DNA of 54,675 bases from an uncultured Ureaplasma sp. (lineage in GTDB: Bacteria; Bacillota_I; Bacilli_A; Mycoplasmatales; Mycoplasmoidaceae). Shown one piece after another: positions 21,250 to 32,253 of this stretch (the first letter of the stretch is position 1; every line of letters begins with the position of its first letter). Below the pieces are notes generated by a model, which was not told the DNA's origin, did no database searches, and saw only the letters and a list, made by a program, of their open reading frames with translations. Where the stretch lies: the NCBI GenBank assembly GCA_902800015.1, contig CADCCU010000004.1, positions 1 to 54,675 of the forward strand, written 5' to 3'. Made by a program: the position numbers and the translations under genes.

Positions 21250-22327
21250 CAAGTTTTAATTGTTCAAGTTTTTGTTCTTGCTCATTTGCTAATAATGCAT
21301 TAATTAATTCATCAAGATTACCTAGCATAATGTAATCCAATTTATTTAATGTTAATGAAATACGATGATCTGTAACACGATTTTGTGGATAATTGTATGT
21401 TCTAACTTTTTCACTTCTATCACCTGTACCAACTTGTGATTTTCTTAAACTTGAAATTTTTTGTTTTTGCTCATCTTCATATTTTTGTCAAAGTTTAGCT
21501 CTTAAAATACTCATAGCTGTTTCACGGTTTTCAATTTGGCTTCTACCTTCTTGACAAGCAACAACAATATTAGTAGGAATGTGGGTAATTCTTACAGCTG
21601 ATTCAGTACGGTTAACATGTTGACCGCCAGCACCAGAAGCTCGATATGTGTCAATACGTAAATCAGATGGATTGATATTCAATTCTACTTGATCAACTTC
21701 TGGTAATACAGCTACAGTAATTGTAGATGTGTGAACTCTACCTTTAGCTTCTGTTGCTGGAACTCTTTGTACACGGTGAACACCTGATTCAAATTTAAAT
21801 TTTGAATATACATTATCACCTTTAATAGTAAAAAATATGTAATCAAAACCGACTGCATTTGTTGATGCGTCTGTAACTTTTAAAGTCCAGCCTTGTTTAT
21901 CTGCATATTTTTTATATGTGTCGAATAAATTAGCAACAAATATGCATGATTCATCTCCTCCAACACCAGGACGCATTTCAACAATAACATCTTTTTCATC
22001 GTTTTTGTCATGTGGAATTAAAAGAATTTTTAATTGTTTTTCCATAGATGGAATTTGTTGTTTAATTTCTTCAAGTTCTAATTTAGCTAATTCCATTAAA
22101 TCACTAGAAGCGTTAGATGATAAAATTTTTTCATCTTGAACACCGTTCTCGATAAGTTTTTGAAATATTAAAAATTTTTGATAAGTTGGTTGAATATGCT
22201 TAACTGTTTTATTTATGTTTGTAGCTTCTTTAATAGACAAATTAGGATCTTCTAATTTTTTTAAAAGATCTTCGTATTTCTCTTTTATAGCTTGAAGTGA
22301 ACTATATAAATTTTTATCGTATTCCAT
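21236..22327 (-). CDS. prfA: Peptide chain release factor 1
   Basis: 363 residues. The catalytic loop [15 protein letters not shown] is present, with [18 protein letters not shown] before it and [12 protein letters not shown] in the C-terminal part. RF1 terminates at UAA and UAG. With UGA reassigned to Trp, mollicutes need only RF1, and no prfB is seen here. One TGA Trp codon (21485-21487) interrupts a standard-code reading. It is followed by its modifying enzyme prmC. Confidence 0.95.
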
Positions 22328-22344
22328 TTATAACCCTACTATAA

Positions 22345-22390
22345 ATAAAAAAGCAACCACCTAATAGTAGGTAAAAATTGCTTTTTAAAA
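22345..22390 (-). terminator. Rho-independent terminator after rpmE
   Basis: Read on the minus strand, AAAAAGCAA and TTGCTTTTTT arms enclose an inner ACCTACTATTAGGT hairpin, followed by a T-run. It separates rpmE from prfA, so prfA-prmC probably depends partly on its own promoter or on read-through. Confidence 0.7.
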
Positions 22391-22396
22391 AGTTTG

Positions 22397-22699
22397 TTAT
22401 TTCAATTTGTCTAATGAATTAATAACTTTATTAGATTTCTTTGTGGTAGATTTCTTTGTGGTTTTTGTTTGTTTTTTGTTTAAATTTTCTTTACCAGCAT
22501 TAAATTTAGAAGAAAGTTTTTCAGCACGACCTTTAATTTTTTGCGCAGTATTTCCGCCTTTATAAAATGGATGGCAATTAGAACAAACATCAATAGAAAC
22601 TACATCTTGTTTTAATGTTGATTCTACAACATATTCTGATCCACAAGATGCACATTTAAATGTAACTTCATGTAATTTTGGTTGAATTGACTTCTTCAT
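22397..22699 (-). CDS. rpmE: Large ribosomal subunit protein bL31, zinc type
   Basis: 100 residues. Two zinc-binding pairs, CASC and CSNC, are followed by HPFYKGG, the signature of zinc-containing bL31. The core ends around residue 70. The rest is a Lys/Thr/Asn-rich tail (KKQTKTTKKSTTKKSNK) built from a short repeated DNA unit (GATTTCTTTGTGGT twice on the plus strand). bL31 bridges the ribosomal subunits. Such tails are seen in mycoplasma r-proteins. Confidence 0.92.
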   Translation of the reverse strand: MKKSIQPKLHEVTFKCASCGSEYVVESTLKQDVVSIDVCSNCHPFYKGGNTAQKIKGRAEKLSSKFNAGKENLNKKQTKTTKKSTTKKSNKVINSLDKLK

Positions 22700-22769
22700 A
22701 ATTGACTATTTTTATTTTATGATATATATTATAACAAAGAAATATATTATATATAGGTAATTTAATAAT

Positions 22770-24329
22770 ATGCGAAACTATCGTGGTACAATAATTGGAT
22801 TAATAACATTATTTTACCTTGCAATTGTAAGCGGTTTTGTTGTTCTTTTTGTTTATTATTGTAGTCCATTTTGAACAGTTCTAGCCATATTTTTATTAAC
22901 ATTAGCTGTTCAATTTACTAATGCGGTTGTTTTATTTAATAATGACCGTCAATTAGAAATTAAATTATGTTGATTAATTGTTATTATCATGTTACCTTTG
23001 TTAGGTACATTGATATTTATTTGGTTTGGATTAAGGCCATTTAATGTTAAGAAATGAAGGCAATATAATATTGAATCGAAAAATTATGCTAATTTGGAAG
23101 ATTACACTTATACAGAATATTTATTAAAAAACAATCACATATTAAACAATTTGTTTTCATATAATTACAATGTAGCTCAAACACCTGTATACATTAATAA
23201 TTCAATTAAATTCATTAACAACAATATAGATCTTTTAAAAGAGATTATTGAATTAATTAGATCAGCTGAAAAATCAATTGTTTTAGAGACCTTTATCTTG
23301 AGGGATTCAACAATGACAAGAATAGTAATTACTGAATTGTTGAAAAAGAAGAAAGAAAAAAACATAGATATATATGTGCTTTATGATTGAATGCACGGTA
23401 GAAAATTAAAAAAACATTTAATAAAATCAATGGTTAATGCTGGTGTTAATGTTGGTGTTTTTAATTCACCGGGGCTAAATATCTATAAAAGTACCACCAA
23501 TTACCGTTTGCACACTAAAGCACTCGTTATTGACAATAAGAAAGCATTATTTGGTGGTAGTAATTTCTCAGATGAATACATTAAAATGAATAAATGTTCT
23601 AATAATTTTACTGATTTTAATGTTATTTTTACCGGAGAAATCTGTAACAGTTTATTGATTGAATTCTTTAAAATATGAGTTTCATTCACTAAAAAATTTA
23701 TTAAAAAAACAAAAAATGAATGAATCAATACACTTAATAAGTTACATAAAAAGAATAGTATTTATAAAGCTAATAATAAAACTTTAATACAATTAATTAA
23801 AAGTCGTCCTGACCAAAAAGAAAAGACAGTTGAGCAAACAATTATTAGTCTTATTTTAAAAGCGAAAAAATCAGTTTATATTGCCAACCCATATTTTTGT
23901 CCAAGTAAAAAAATTATTGATGCATTAAACTATATCTCATTAAGTGGTGTAGATGTTAAGATTATTGTCCCAGGTCAGATAGAAAGTTTAAAATTAGGAC
24001 TTAATATTAATCGTTCTAACTATCATGATCTACTTGAAGGAAAATGTAAGATATATGAATATAATGGTTTTATCCATTCTAAATACATTATCATAGATAA
24101 CAATATTTCTTTTATTGGTAGTGCTAATCTAGATTACCGATCACTTTGAATTAATTTTGAAACTTCATCATTAATTTACAACAATAATTTTAATAAAATC
24201 TTAAAAAATGTATTTCAGCATGATTTAGATAACTCCAGGGAAGTCACTTTAAGTACATTAAATTTAATATTTACTAAAAAAGATCGATTTATTAATTTCT
24301 TTTTACATTTAATTTATCCATTGATTTAA
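22770..24329 (+). CDS. cls: Cardiolipin synthase (phospholipase D family)
   Basis: 519 residues. Two N-terminal membrane helices are followed by two HKD motifs: HTKALVID (His248, Lys250, Asp255) and HSKYIIID (His436, Lys438, Asp443), each with the downstream GGSNF or GSANLD element. The enzyme condenses two phosphatidylglycerols into cardiolipin, the major lipid-modifying step in many mollicutes. The start at 22770 gives the normal membrane anchor; ATATAGG lies upstream. Trp codons are mostly TGA. Related PLD-type phospholipid synthases are the only realistic alternative. Confidence 0.9.
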
Positions 24330-24350
24330 AAAATATGATAATATATTATT

Positions 24351-25628
24351 ATGAAAAAGAAATGTTTTAAAATTGTTATTTCAAGTATTACACTAATACC
24401 TACTGCTATTTCGCCAGTAATTTTATCTTGTTCATGTTTTGGCAATAACAACTCTAATCAAGATATAATGGAACACTACCAAATTTATAATTTTTTAAAT
24501 GACCGAACTTTCTCAATTGGTGCATTTTGAAATTATAATGACATACCATCTAGTGCATTTGGATATGTAGTTGGCACAACATGAATTTTCTATCATGCTC
24601 CAGAATCAAAATTTCAAAATAACTATACATATTATGCTTTAACCAATTTACATGTCGCTGGATGTATAGATTACTTTATCAATAATACAAACGAAACACA
24701 AGATATATCAGATTGCTATGTATGTCTTTCATACCAAAAAATGGATGAGATACAGAAATCAAAAACATTAATTGATTTTACTGAATTTAATTCACATAAA
24801 GATCAATATGGTTCATCAAAAACCTTTGCTATTGATCATGTAGATTATTCTGCAGAACAAACTACAACTAATTATGCTTCATTATTTGCTCAATACTCAA
24901 CAATGGATGGTGTTGATAGTACTATTGCACGAAGATATTTTGATGCTGTAGTAATTAAATTAAATTTAAACACAGCTGCAAGTAAAGACCAAACTTTAAA
25001 AGATAGGTTAAATAGATTAAATGAATATGCAAATCAAAATAATAACTATGTTTTAAAATTCCAAGAACCTAATCAAATTGATAATGTGAAGGATGTATAT
25101 AGTCTTGGATATCCAGTCCGTCGATCTGATGAAAAATGTATCTATGATGATAATCATATATCTGCTCAAGTAATTCGCTTTTCAAATATGGGTCGTAAAC
25201 TAACATCTAATTTTGCAATTTTTGGTGATGAAATTCCACAAGAACAAGAATGTTTAACGCCTAATAAATATGGTGGTGATAAAATAAATTACAATACACA
25301 TGATAATGCAATCTATCTTGCTGGAACTAATTTAAGCACTAATAACTATATATATGATGTTAAAAATTGAGGTGGTGGATCTAGTGGAAGCTGTGGTTTA
25401 TATGTAGAAAATGAAGCAGATGAGTCAACATATAAAACCATGGGAATATTCTGAGGCACATTTTTTAACAGTGATGAATCGTGATGAATGCCTGGATACC
25501 AATCTTTTGCATATAATTGAGGAACAGAAGAAAATCTTATTGATAATTTTATGTATTTTATGGATAATGAGTATTCAGAAACTTGCCTTGCGAAAGATAA
25601 ATTTGTTGGTACTACTCCACAAGAATAA
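24351..25628 (+). CDS. Lipoprotein with trypsin-like (DUF31-type) peptidase triad
   Basis: 425 residues. A signal peptide ends in VILSC (Cys27 lipidation site), so it should be surface anchored. The mature protein has the outline of the mycoplasma DUF31 serine peptidases: TNLHVAG with His101, FDAVVIKL with Asp198, and GGSSGS with Ser345, spaced like a chymotrypsin-fold His-Asp-Ser triad. The DUF31 family includes the immunoglobulin protease MIP of the MIB-MIP system; no MIB-like partner is seen here. Family assignment rests on these motifs. Substrate unknown. A GATAAT-type -10 box lies about 10 bases before the ATG. It converges with dxr, 2 bases apart, with no terminator visible. Confidence 0.75.
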
Positions 25629-25630
25629 AA

Positions 25631-26647
25631 TTACTTTTTGTTCATTTTAATAACACAACTATCGATATATTTATAAATATCGAGAAATTTAATCTTGTTA
25701 TCTTTAAATAATTGGATCGCTTTTTCATCAGCATAATTAATAATTGCTGGTAATGAAGAATTAATGTTTTTAAGCATTAGTTTTGCATATGAGTAACCTT
25801 TTAGATATTTATTAGAAATCGGTTTTAATTCATATTCAATATCTTTAATAGTTCTGTAATGAAAGATGTGTGCACTATCATCAATTTTATATTCGTAAAG
25901 TGCGTTTTTAATAGGTAAACACATATCTGCTGGTGCAATGTAAGCATCAACAGAATTATCTACATATTTAATAATTCCATGAACCTTAGAATTTATTTGC
26001 AACAAAGCTTTTGTTTTATAACTAGGAAATAATCAATATGCTTCAATAATTTCAAAGGCTTTATTAATTAATGTTGATGAGTCAACACTAACTTTTTCAC
26101 CCATAACTCAATTAGGATTAGAGATAGCTTGCTTATATTTAACATTAAATAATTTCTTGTATGAAAAGTTGTAAAAGTTTCCGCCTGATGCTGTAATAAT
26201 TATTTCTTTTATTTTTTTATTTTTAGGTTTTTGTTTAAGTAATGAATATATAGCAGAATGTTCTGAATCAATAGGATATATTTTGACTTTATTTTTCTTA
26301 GCAAGTGATGTTATTTGCTTGCCACAACATACCAATGTTTCTTTATTAGCAAGAATTAATGTTTTCTTATTAGCTATCGTTAAATAACTAAATATGATTC
26401 CTAATGAACCACTAACTGCGTTTAAAATTAAATCTGGATTAGTTCTTTTAATAAATTGGTCAATTTTAGTTGGATTATCACCTTGTAAAACATTTTTCAC
26501 ATTAAATTCTTGTTTAATTTTTTTAGCTTTTGCTTGATTTACATGATAGCCAAAACCAACAAGTTTAAAATCCTTATTGTTTTTAATAACTTTTAATACA
26601 GAAGTACCAATGCTACCTGTTGTCCCAAAAATAATAAGTCTCTTCAT
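25631..26647 (-). CDS. dxr: 1-deoxy-D-xylulose 5-phosphate reductoisomerase
   Basis: 338 residues, somewhat shorter than the usual 380-400. NADPH site GTTGSIGTS (8-16), ILANKETLV, IDSEHSAI (metal binding) and [25 protein letters not shown] are all present, so the active site is intact. It performs the second step of the MEP isoprenoid pathway. Most mollicutes lack this route, but a few retain it. No other MEP gene is in this window. The start overlaps the cdsA stop by one base. Confidence 0.92.
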
Positions 26648-27783
26648 TATGCGAATTTAAAAAATGACAATAAGAATGAATCAGTAGAGAATTTATTAAA
26701 ACATAAACATAAAATGATAGATATTAAAAAATATACCACAATTGTCAATATAAATGAGTCAAGTCTGTCAAGAATTCCACCATGACCAGGAATAAAATTG
26801 CTGTAATCTTTAATTTGATTTACTCTTTTAAAGTAGCTAAATAATAAATCGCCTAGAACTGCAACTAGAGCAATAACCAAACAACTGCTACATACTGTAA
26901 TTAGTCAATATAAATGTTGTTTATCATTAAGAAATGGTACCAATGAGTTAACATTTAATCATTGCCAACACATAAATGAACCTATAAAACTGTAATTCTT
27001 ATTTGTTGATGGATTGTTTGTGTAATATAGAGCAATAATGATGCCAATAGAAACACAAAGAGTAGCAATAATACCTACTGAAAATCCTTCTCATGTTTTC
27101 TTAGGACTTAACTTTGGTGCCATTTTATGTTTACCTCAAATTAAACCACCAAAATATGCAAATGAATCATTAATTGTTGGTATTATAGTTAATACTACAG
27201 GCACAAACCAAGACTTTGTTATTATTAAATAGTTACCTGCAATATATGTTAAATGTATTAAAACTATAAGTAAGGCACCTAATAATATAGTTTTTGTAAC
27301 TCTGATACTATTTAATCTGAAATAAATAATGCTAAATAAAAAAATAAGTAATGTTGACAAACCTAAACAACTTACAAAAATAATTTGTCATGTAAATAAA
27401 TCAATATTAACAAAACCATATCCAAATGCTGGGAATATTCAAATTGTAAAAATTTCAAAAAAGATTAACATTAAAGACAATATAATGTTGTTCTTAATCT
27501 TTTTATATTGAATAAAACAATTGTTAATTTCAATTGCGATCAGAATATTTAATCAAATAGTTGCACAAAAAATAAGGACATAAAAAATAAATGGTCACCA
27601 TTTATTTGATAAAAATGCTGGAGCAAGTCGACATTGAGGATCACAAAAAATGGCAAGAGCTACTATTATTAAAAAATATAAAACAATAAATACAGAAGAT
27701 TTTGCCCTAGATATAAAATTTGCTTTTTTAGGATTTACATCTGTTTTATTTTTATTAATTTTACTCAATGCTTGTTGTTTCAT
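26647..27783 (-). CDS. cdsA: Phosphatidate cytidylyltransferase
   Basis: 378 residues. The CDP-DAG synthase signature is [19 protein letters not shown] followed by [12 protein letters not shown] near the C-terminus, with LSPKKTWEGF before it. About eight hydrophobic helices follow a lysine-rich N-terminus. It makes CDP-diacylglycerol, the precursor used upstream of the cls product. Several TGA Trp codons break a standard-code reading. Start is one base after the frr stop; end overlaps dxr by one base. Confidence 0.92.
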
Positions 27784-27784
27784 T

Positions 27785-28336
27785 TTAAAGAGTCATTAAT
27801 TCTTTTTCTTTATTTGCAAATAAATTTTCTAGTTGTGAATTATATTTTTTTGTAACTTTGTTTAATTCATCTTCAAAATAGTGAATTACATCTTCACTAA
27901 TGTTATCAAGTTTTTTATAAGCTGATTGAATATCTTTTCTAATATCACGAATTTTAATTTTTGATTGCTCTAAAACTTGTTTAGCTTTTTTAACATTTTC
28001 TCTTCTTGCTTCTTCAGTTTGTGAAGGAAAATTAATTCTGATAGAATCAGGATTAGCAATTGGGTTAACATTTAAATTAGCTTTTGCTATACCTTTTAAT
28101 ATTTCTTGGATAAGACTACGATCATAAGGCTTAATTACTACTTGTGTAGCATTTAAAATTTGAATATTAGCGACTTGGTTAAGTTTTGTTTCTTCACCGT
28201 ATGCTAAAACGAATACCTTATCAAATAGCGAAACATTAATTCGCCCAGAACGAATTAAATTATATTCAGAGTTAAGCCAATTAACTACAGTGTTTGCTTT
28301 GGCTTCAAATTCTTTTTGATATGTTGATCATTCCAT
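27785..28336 (-). CDS. frr: Ribosome recycling factor
   Basis: 183 residues, the normal RRF size. SGRINVSLFDKVFV, NANPIANPDSIRINFP-like and REENVKKAKQVLEQSKIKIRDIRKD-like segments match the family's two-domain layout (three-helix bundle plus small beta domain). It splits post-termination ribosomes with EF-G. The third codon is a TGA read as Trp. It lies between pyrH (2 bases upstream) and cdsA. Confidence 0.93.
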
Positions 28337-28338
28337 TG

Positions 28339-29070
28339 TTATTTTTTACCTTTGTTTGATTTAGAAATTATTGTAGTTGGTATTTTATTTGCTAATACAT
28401 CAACAAAACAATTAGTTCTATTAATATTAAAAACTAAAACTTTAACATCACTGTTAGATAGCAATGAAGCAGCAGAAGCATCGATTACTTTTAAATCATC
28501 ATGAACTATTTTGCTATATGAAATTGATGCATACCGCTTAGCTTTTTTATTAATTTTAGGATCAGAATCATATATACCATCAACGCCATTTTTGCCCATT
28601 AAAATAAATGAAGCACCAATTTCTAATGCACGTAATGCAACACCTGTGTCTGTTGAAAAGTATGGATAACCTGTACCGCCAGCAAAGATAACTACATTAT
28701 TATTAGCTAAGTCTTGTTTAATAGCACTAATGTTATATGTCTTAGCAATAGTAGGCATTGTAATTAATGAATATAGTGATGTATCAACACCTATTGCTTC
28801 TAATCCATCACGTAAAGCAATGGAATTAATAATTGTTGATAACATACCCATAATGTCAGCAGAAGTTCTTGTTAGAAACTCGTTAGCTGTATTGGCACCT
28901 CTTAGAATATTGCCGCCACCTAGCACTATACCAATAGAATATTTTTTTTGTAAATTTTTTATTTGAGTACAAATAGATTTAATTTGTGTAGTAGAAATTA
29001 TGGAATTTTCTTTTTTTAAAGATTCGCCACTTATTTTTAATAAAATAATTTGTTTTTTATTTTTTGTCAT
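28339..29070 (-). CDS. pyrH: Uridylate kinase
   Basis: 243 residues of the amino acid kinase fold: LLKISGESL at the N-terminus, VLGGGNILRG, TSADIMGMLSTIINSIALRDGLE and FAGGTGYPYFSTDTGVALRA. It phosphorylates UMP to UDP with ATP. It sits in tsf-pyrH-frr, the usual bacterial order, two bases after tsf. Confidence 0.94.
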   Translation of the reverse strand: MTKNKKQIILLKISGESLKKENSIISTTQIKSICTQIKNLQKKYSIGIVLGGGNILRGANTANEFLTRTSADIMGMLSTIINSIALRDGLEAIGVDTSLYSLITMPTIAKTYNISAIKQDLANNNVVIFAGGTGYPYFSTDTGVALRALEIGASFILMGKNGVDGIYDSDPKINKKAKRYASISYSKIVHDDLKVIDASAASLLSNSDVKVLVFNINRTNCFVDVLANKIPTTIISKSNKGKK

Positions 29071-29072
29071 AA

Positions 29073-29951
29073 TTATTTTGCCATTTGTTGAGCTACTTCG
29101 TCAGCAAAATTTTGAGTTTTCTTTTCAACACCTTCACCAACTTCATAACGAATAAATTTAACTAAGTTAATATTATTTTTCTTTAATATGTCACTAATTC
29201 TTATACTTGGATCTTTAATGAATTGTTGATTTTCTAAACAATTTTCAGCTAAAGTTTTTTGAATTCTTCCTTTAACAATCATATCAACACGATCTGCTGG
29301 TTTACCTTCTGCAAGAGTTTGTTTTTTAACAATTTCAGTTTCTTTAGCAACTCATTCAGGATCTGCTTGACTAGCAGAAATAAAACGAGGGTTCATAGCA
29401 GCTATATGCATAGCGATTGATTTGCATACTTCAAGTGCATCATTTTTATTAGTTAATACAACAACAGCAATTTTGCCATTAAAATGTTCATATGAAGCAA
29501 AAGCTTGATCATCATTTTTAGTAATTGTTTCAATACGACGAATGCAAATCTTTTCACCAATTTTTGCTGTTAATTCAACACATAAATCAGCAACTGATAT
29601 ACCTTTAGATGTTTTTGCATTATTTAATTCATCAACATTAGTTGGTTTATTATTATTGATAATTGTTATTACTTCTTTAATTAATTGTTGAAAATCTTCT
29701 CCTTTAACAACAAAGTCTGTTTGTGAATTAATTTCAACAACTGCAGCATAATTGCCATTAACAATTGCTTTAGCTACACCCTCGGTAACAATTGCTGAAG
29801 ATTTTTTTGCAGCTTTAACTATTCCTTTTTCTCGTAATCATTGTGCAGCTTTATCAATATCATTATTGCATTCCTTTAATGCTTTCATGACATCCATAAC
29901 ACCTGCTTGTGTCATGTCTCTCAATTTTTTAATTAAATTAGCATCACTCAT
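29073..29951 (-). CDS. tsf: Elongation factor Ts
   Basis: 292 residues. The N-terminal UBA-like part LIKKLRDMTQAGVMDVMKAL matches the EF-Ts start, and VVEINSQTDFV is the core motif contacting EF-Tu. It recycles EF-Tu by GDP release. Two TGA Trp codons are used. The ATG at 29951 follows a GGAGC ribosome binding site, and TATAAT-like sequence lies further upstream. Its usual partner rpsB is not next to it: the gene upstream on the same strand begins much later and is unrelated. Confidence 0.94.
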
Positions 29952-30102
29952 TTTATAGCTCCATTTATAATAATTTTTTATATTTAATAAATTACTTTAA
30001 TTATATATATAGAGTTATAAAAATAATAAATAACAATATAACTTTTGTCAAGAACTAAAAGTTCTAATTAAATAATAGTGAACAAGTATAAAGCTATTAA
30101 CA

Positions 30103-30786
30103 TTAAAAACTACTTTTAGAAAATATTGTTATTAATAAAGCAATCTCAGTATCTGTCATATCACCGTTTTTTAAATAGCTTTCAGCAATTTGGTAAAAAT
30201 CTGCATTATTGTAACTATCTTGTCTTTTTGCTTCAGAATTGGTGGCTATTATAAGCATATAAACTAATTCATTGAAATAATATTTTGTAATTGCATCAAA
30301 ACGTTCTTTTTCTTTTATCTCATCTAACTTATAAAAATTTTTAAATGACATCATATAGTCATTAAAAATTGTTTCATAATCGCACCCACAAAGTGATTCG
30401 ATAAGCATACAAATGGTTCCGGTCCTATCCTTGCCTTCATTACAATGGACATAAACGTTTTTTAGTTCATTTTGTCGGCTAATGATTTCTTTAAACACTT
30501 TGGCTACATCTTCACAACTTTCTTTTGTATCTGAAATAATAGAGAAATGAAATGCATAAAACAAATTATTATCATAAATATTCCTTAAATATTCGCTTCA
30601 TTGAATATCAGGATCTTTAGATAATTCATCTAATTCTTCATTTGAATCACATAAATTCACAGAAAAACTGATATTATTTTGTTCCATTAGATTTTGAGCA
30701 TATATGTATCTATCTCCTGCTTTTAGATTAGATGGTGTGCATCCGCGATATAAAAATCGTCCTTTAAGTTTCCGCCAGTTACACAA
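30103..30786 (-). CDS. Tyrosine-phosphatase domain, part downstream of a frameshift
   Basis: This frame carries the catalytic half of a PF13350-like protein tyrosine phosphatase: KLKGRFLYRGCTPSN (the N-terminal family element) and the P-loop VHCNEGKDRT (HC-x5-R). It has no good start of its own; the first candidate in frame is a TTG at 30786 without a ribosome binding site. It continues the protein encoded in another frame from 31286, since NFRCVTGGNLK in that frame joins naturally to GRFLYRGC here. One -1 shift near 30762-30768 would give a product of about 393 residues. Unshifted, this part is probably silent. Enzymes of this type can dephosphorylate phosphotyrosine or phosphoinositides. 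Confidence 0.6.
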
Positions 30787-31286
30787 CGAAAGTTTGCGTA
30801 TTGCTCATCACTATTATAATCACTACGTTTATTTGTATATTGTAAATTTAATAACTCTTCTAATTTTTTGTATTTACCTTTTTCATCCATGGAAATTGTT
30901 GCTGTAGTGTCATCGCTAAAATTAAAATTTTTTCAAAAATCTGTAGTTGTATTTTTCTGCGCTAAGTGCAAATTATTACCTAATTTAACTAAAATTACAT
31001 CTTTATTGTATCCATAATAAGAACTGTGGTATGGAACATTTAGGAATGATATGTTGTTACTAAATGTAATATTTATACTATCACCTAATGAGAATCCATT
31101 TCTTTCAAACTCTTCAGGTGACACGTCAATTAAACAACCACCAAATTCAACATTATGTTCGCATTTAATATTAGTGATCTCATTGGTCTCATTTATAGAA
31201 CATGAAGTCAAAGTAACAATTGGAGGTAATGGAGTTAAACAAAAAACACCAAAAAATTTCAAAAAATTATAACTCTTAATAGCCAT
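30723..31286 (-). CDS. Lipoprotein N-terminal part upstream of frameshift (phosphatase lipoprotein)
   Basis: 187 residues ending at TAA 30723. A lipoprotein signal with VTLTSC (Cys29) is followed by a beta-rich, Asn-rich mature region. The last sensible segment is ANFRCVTGGNLK, matching the NFR-x-GG entry of PF13350-type tyrosine phosphatases, after which the frame runs into unrelated residues and a stop. With the frame beginning downstream, the gene encodes a surface-anchored tyrosine phosphatase. The start is supported by a TATAAT five bases before the ATG. The break may be a real mutation, a sequence error in an A-run, or programmed slippage at C TTA AAG. Confidence 0.6.
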
Positions 31287-31291
31287 GTTTT

Positions 31292-31297
31292 TATTAT
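31292..31297 (-). promoter_or_regulatory. Probable -10 box of phosphatase lipoprotein
   Basis: Minus-strand TATAAT ends five bases before the ATG at 31286, a leaderless arrangement. It lies just after the terminator of the upstream hibernation-factor gene. Confidence 0.45.
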
Positions 31298-31303
31298 ATT
31301 AAT

Positions 31304-31327
31304 AAAAAAGTAGCGATGCTACTTTTA
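31304..31327 (-). terminator. Rho-independent terminator of hibernation factor gene
   Basis: A perfect stem AAAAGTAGC / GCTACTTTT with an ATC loop, followed on the minus strand by TTATT. It overlaps the stop codon of the upstream gene and separates it from the phosphatase lipoprotein. Confidence 0.75.
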
Positions 31328-31621
31328 ACGATCTTTAAATTGTGTTTTTACTCTACGTAATTGATCGGTAATTTTATTGCAACAGTCATTAATAGAAGTT
31401 AACACATCAAAGCTTTTATCTTCAGCACGAATAACTCCCTTAACAGGCACAACAACATTGATTCTCACAGTATATTCTCTTGTTTTTTGATAAAAAACAA
31501 TTTCAATTTTGATGTTATCTTGAACAAAATTAAAATCATAAAATTTAGAAATTTTTTCTTGTAGGTAATTTTCTACAGCATCAGATTTAGCACAGTCTTT
31601 TCAACGAATTGTGTAGTTCAT
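31325..31621 (-). CDS. Ribosome hibernation-promoting factor (short HPF/RaiA family)
   Basis: 98 residues with the HPF/RaiA beta-alpha pattern: SDAVENYLQEKISKFYDF, a strand block IKIEIVFYQKTREYTVRINVVVP, and AEDKSFDVLTSINDCCNKITDQLRR. It lacks the C-terminal dimerisation domain of long HPF. Such proteins bind the 30S decoding region and stall ribosomes in stress or stationary phase. One TGA Trp codon. Its stop codon is embedded in the terminator stem. Confidence 0.8.
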
Positions 31622-31625
31622 AATT

Positions 31626-32186
31626 TTATATCTTTCCAGTATAACAAATTTCTTTTGCAACTTTTTGTGCTGTTTCTTTATTTACAAGTTTAGCAACAGC
31701 AGCTAAAGCAAAAGGAATAGCATATGCAGCTGATCTTGCAGTGATAAAATTTTTATCAACAACTACGTCTTTATTTACATATGTTTTTTTAAAGTTTTTT
31801 TCATATCCAGGATAACATGTAAATTTAACAGATTTTAACATACCTAAACCACCATATACTTCAGGTGATGCACATATACCCATGTATACAATTTGTGAGG
31901 TATTACCATATTTGTTAAGAAAAGAAATTAAGCGTGGAGCATCAATATCATTAAATTTTAGATGTCCTGGACCTCCTGGTAGATAAATAGCATTATATTT
32001 TGATAAATTTTCCTTAGCTAAAATATCATCACATGAGATTTTCATACCATTTGATAAAATTAAACTCTTTTTCTTTTCAATAGAAATTAGTTTCACAATA
32101 ATTCCAGCACGACGTCAAATATCTACTGGAACTATTGTCTCAATATCTTCTGATTTATTAGCTACAATAACAGCAACTCTAACCAT
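31626..32186 (-). CDS. DJ-1/PfpI family protein
   Basis: 186 residues. The flavodoxin-like fold starts VRVAVIVANKSEDIETIVPVD, with the nucleophile-elbow motif MGICASP (Cys105) and YLPGGPGH. These are the DJ-1/PfpI landmarks (Glu-Cys-type active site). The members act as deglycases, chaperones or oxidative stress sensors; the exact function here cannot be set. One TGA Trp codon (residue 24). It starts just downstream of the SRP RNA gene, and HPF follows 4 bases after its stop. Confidence 0.85.
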
Positions 32187-32253
32187 AATTTATTCCTTGT
32201 TAATTGATCATTAATATTATATAATTTGCGTTGCGCAATTGGTAAAATAAAAA

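Noticed and set aside
22435-22480. Tandem 14-base repeat in rpmE as a variable tract
   Set aside because: Only two copies, encoding part of a Lys/Thr tail; not a multiple of codons that suggests phase variation.
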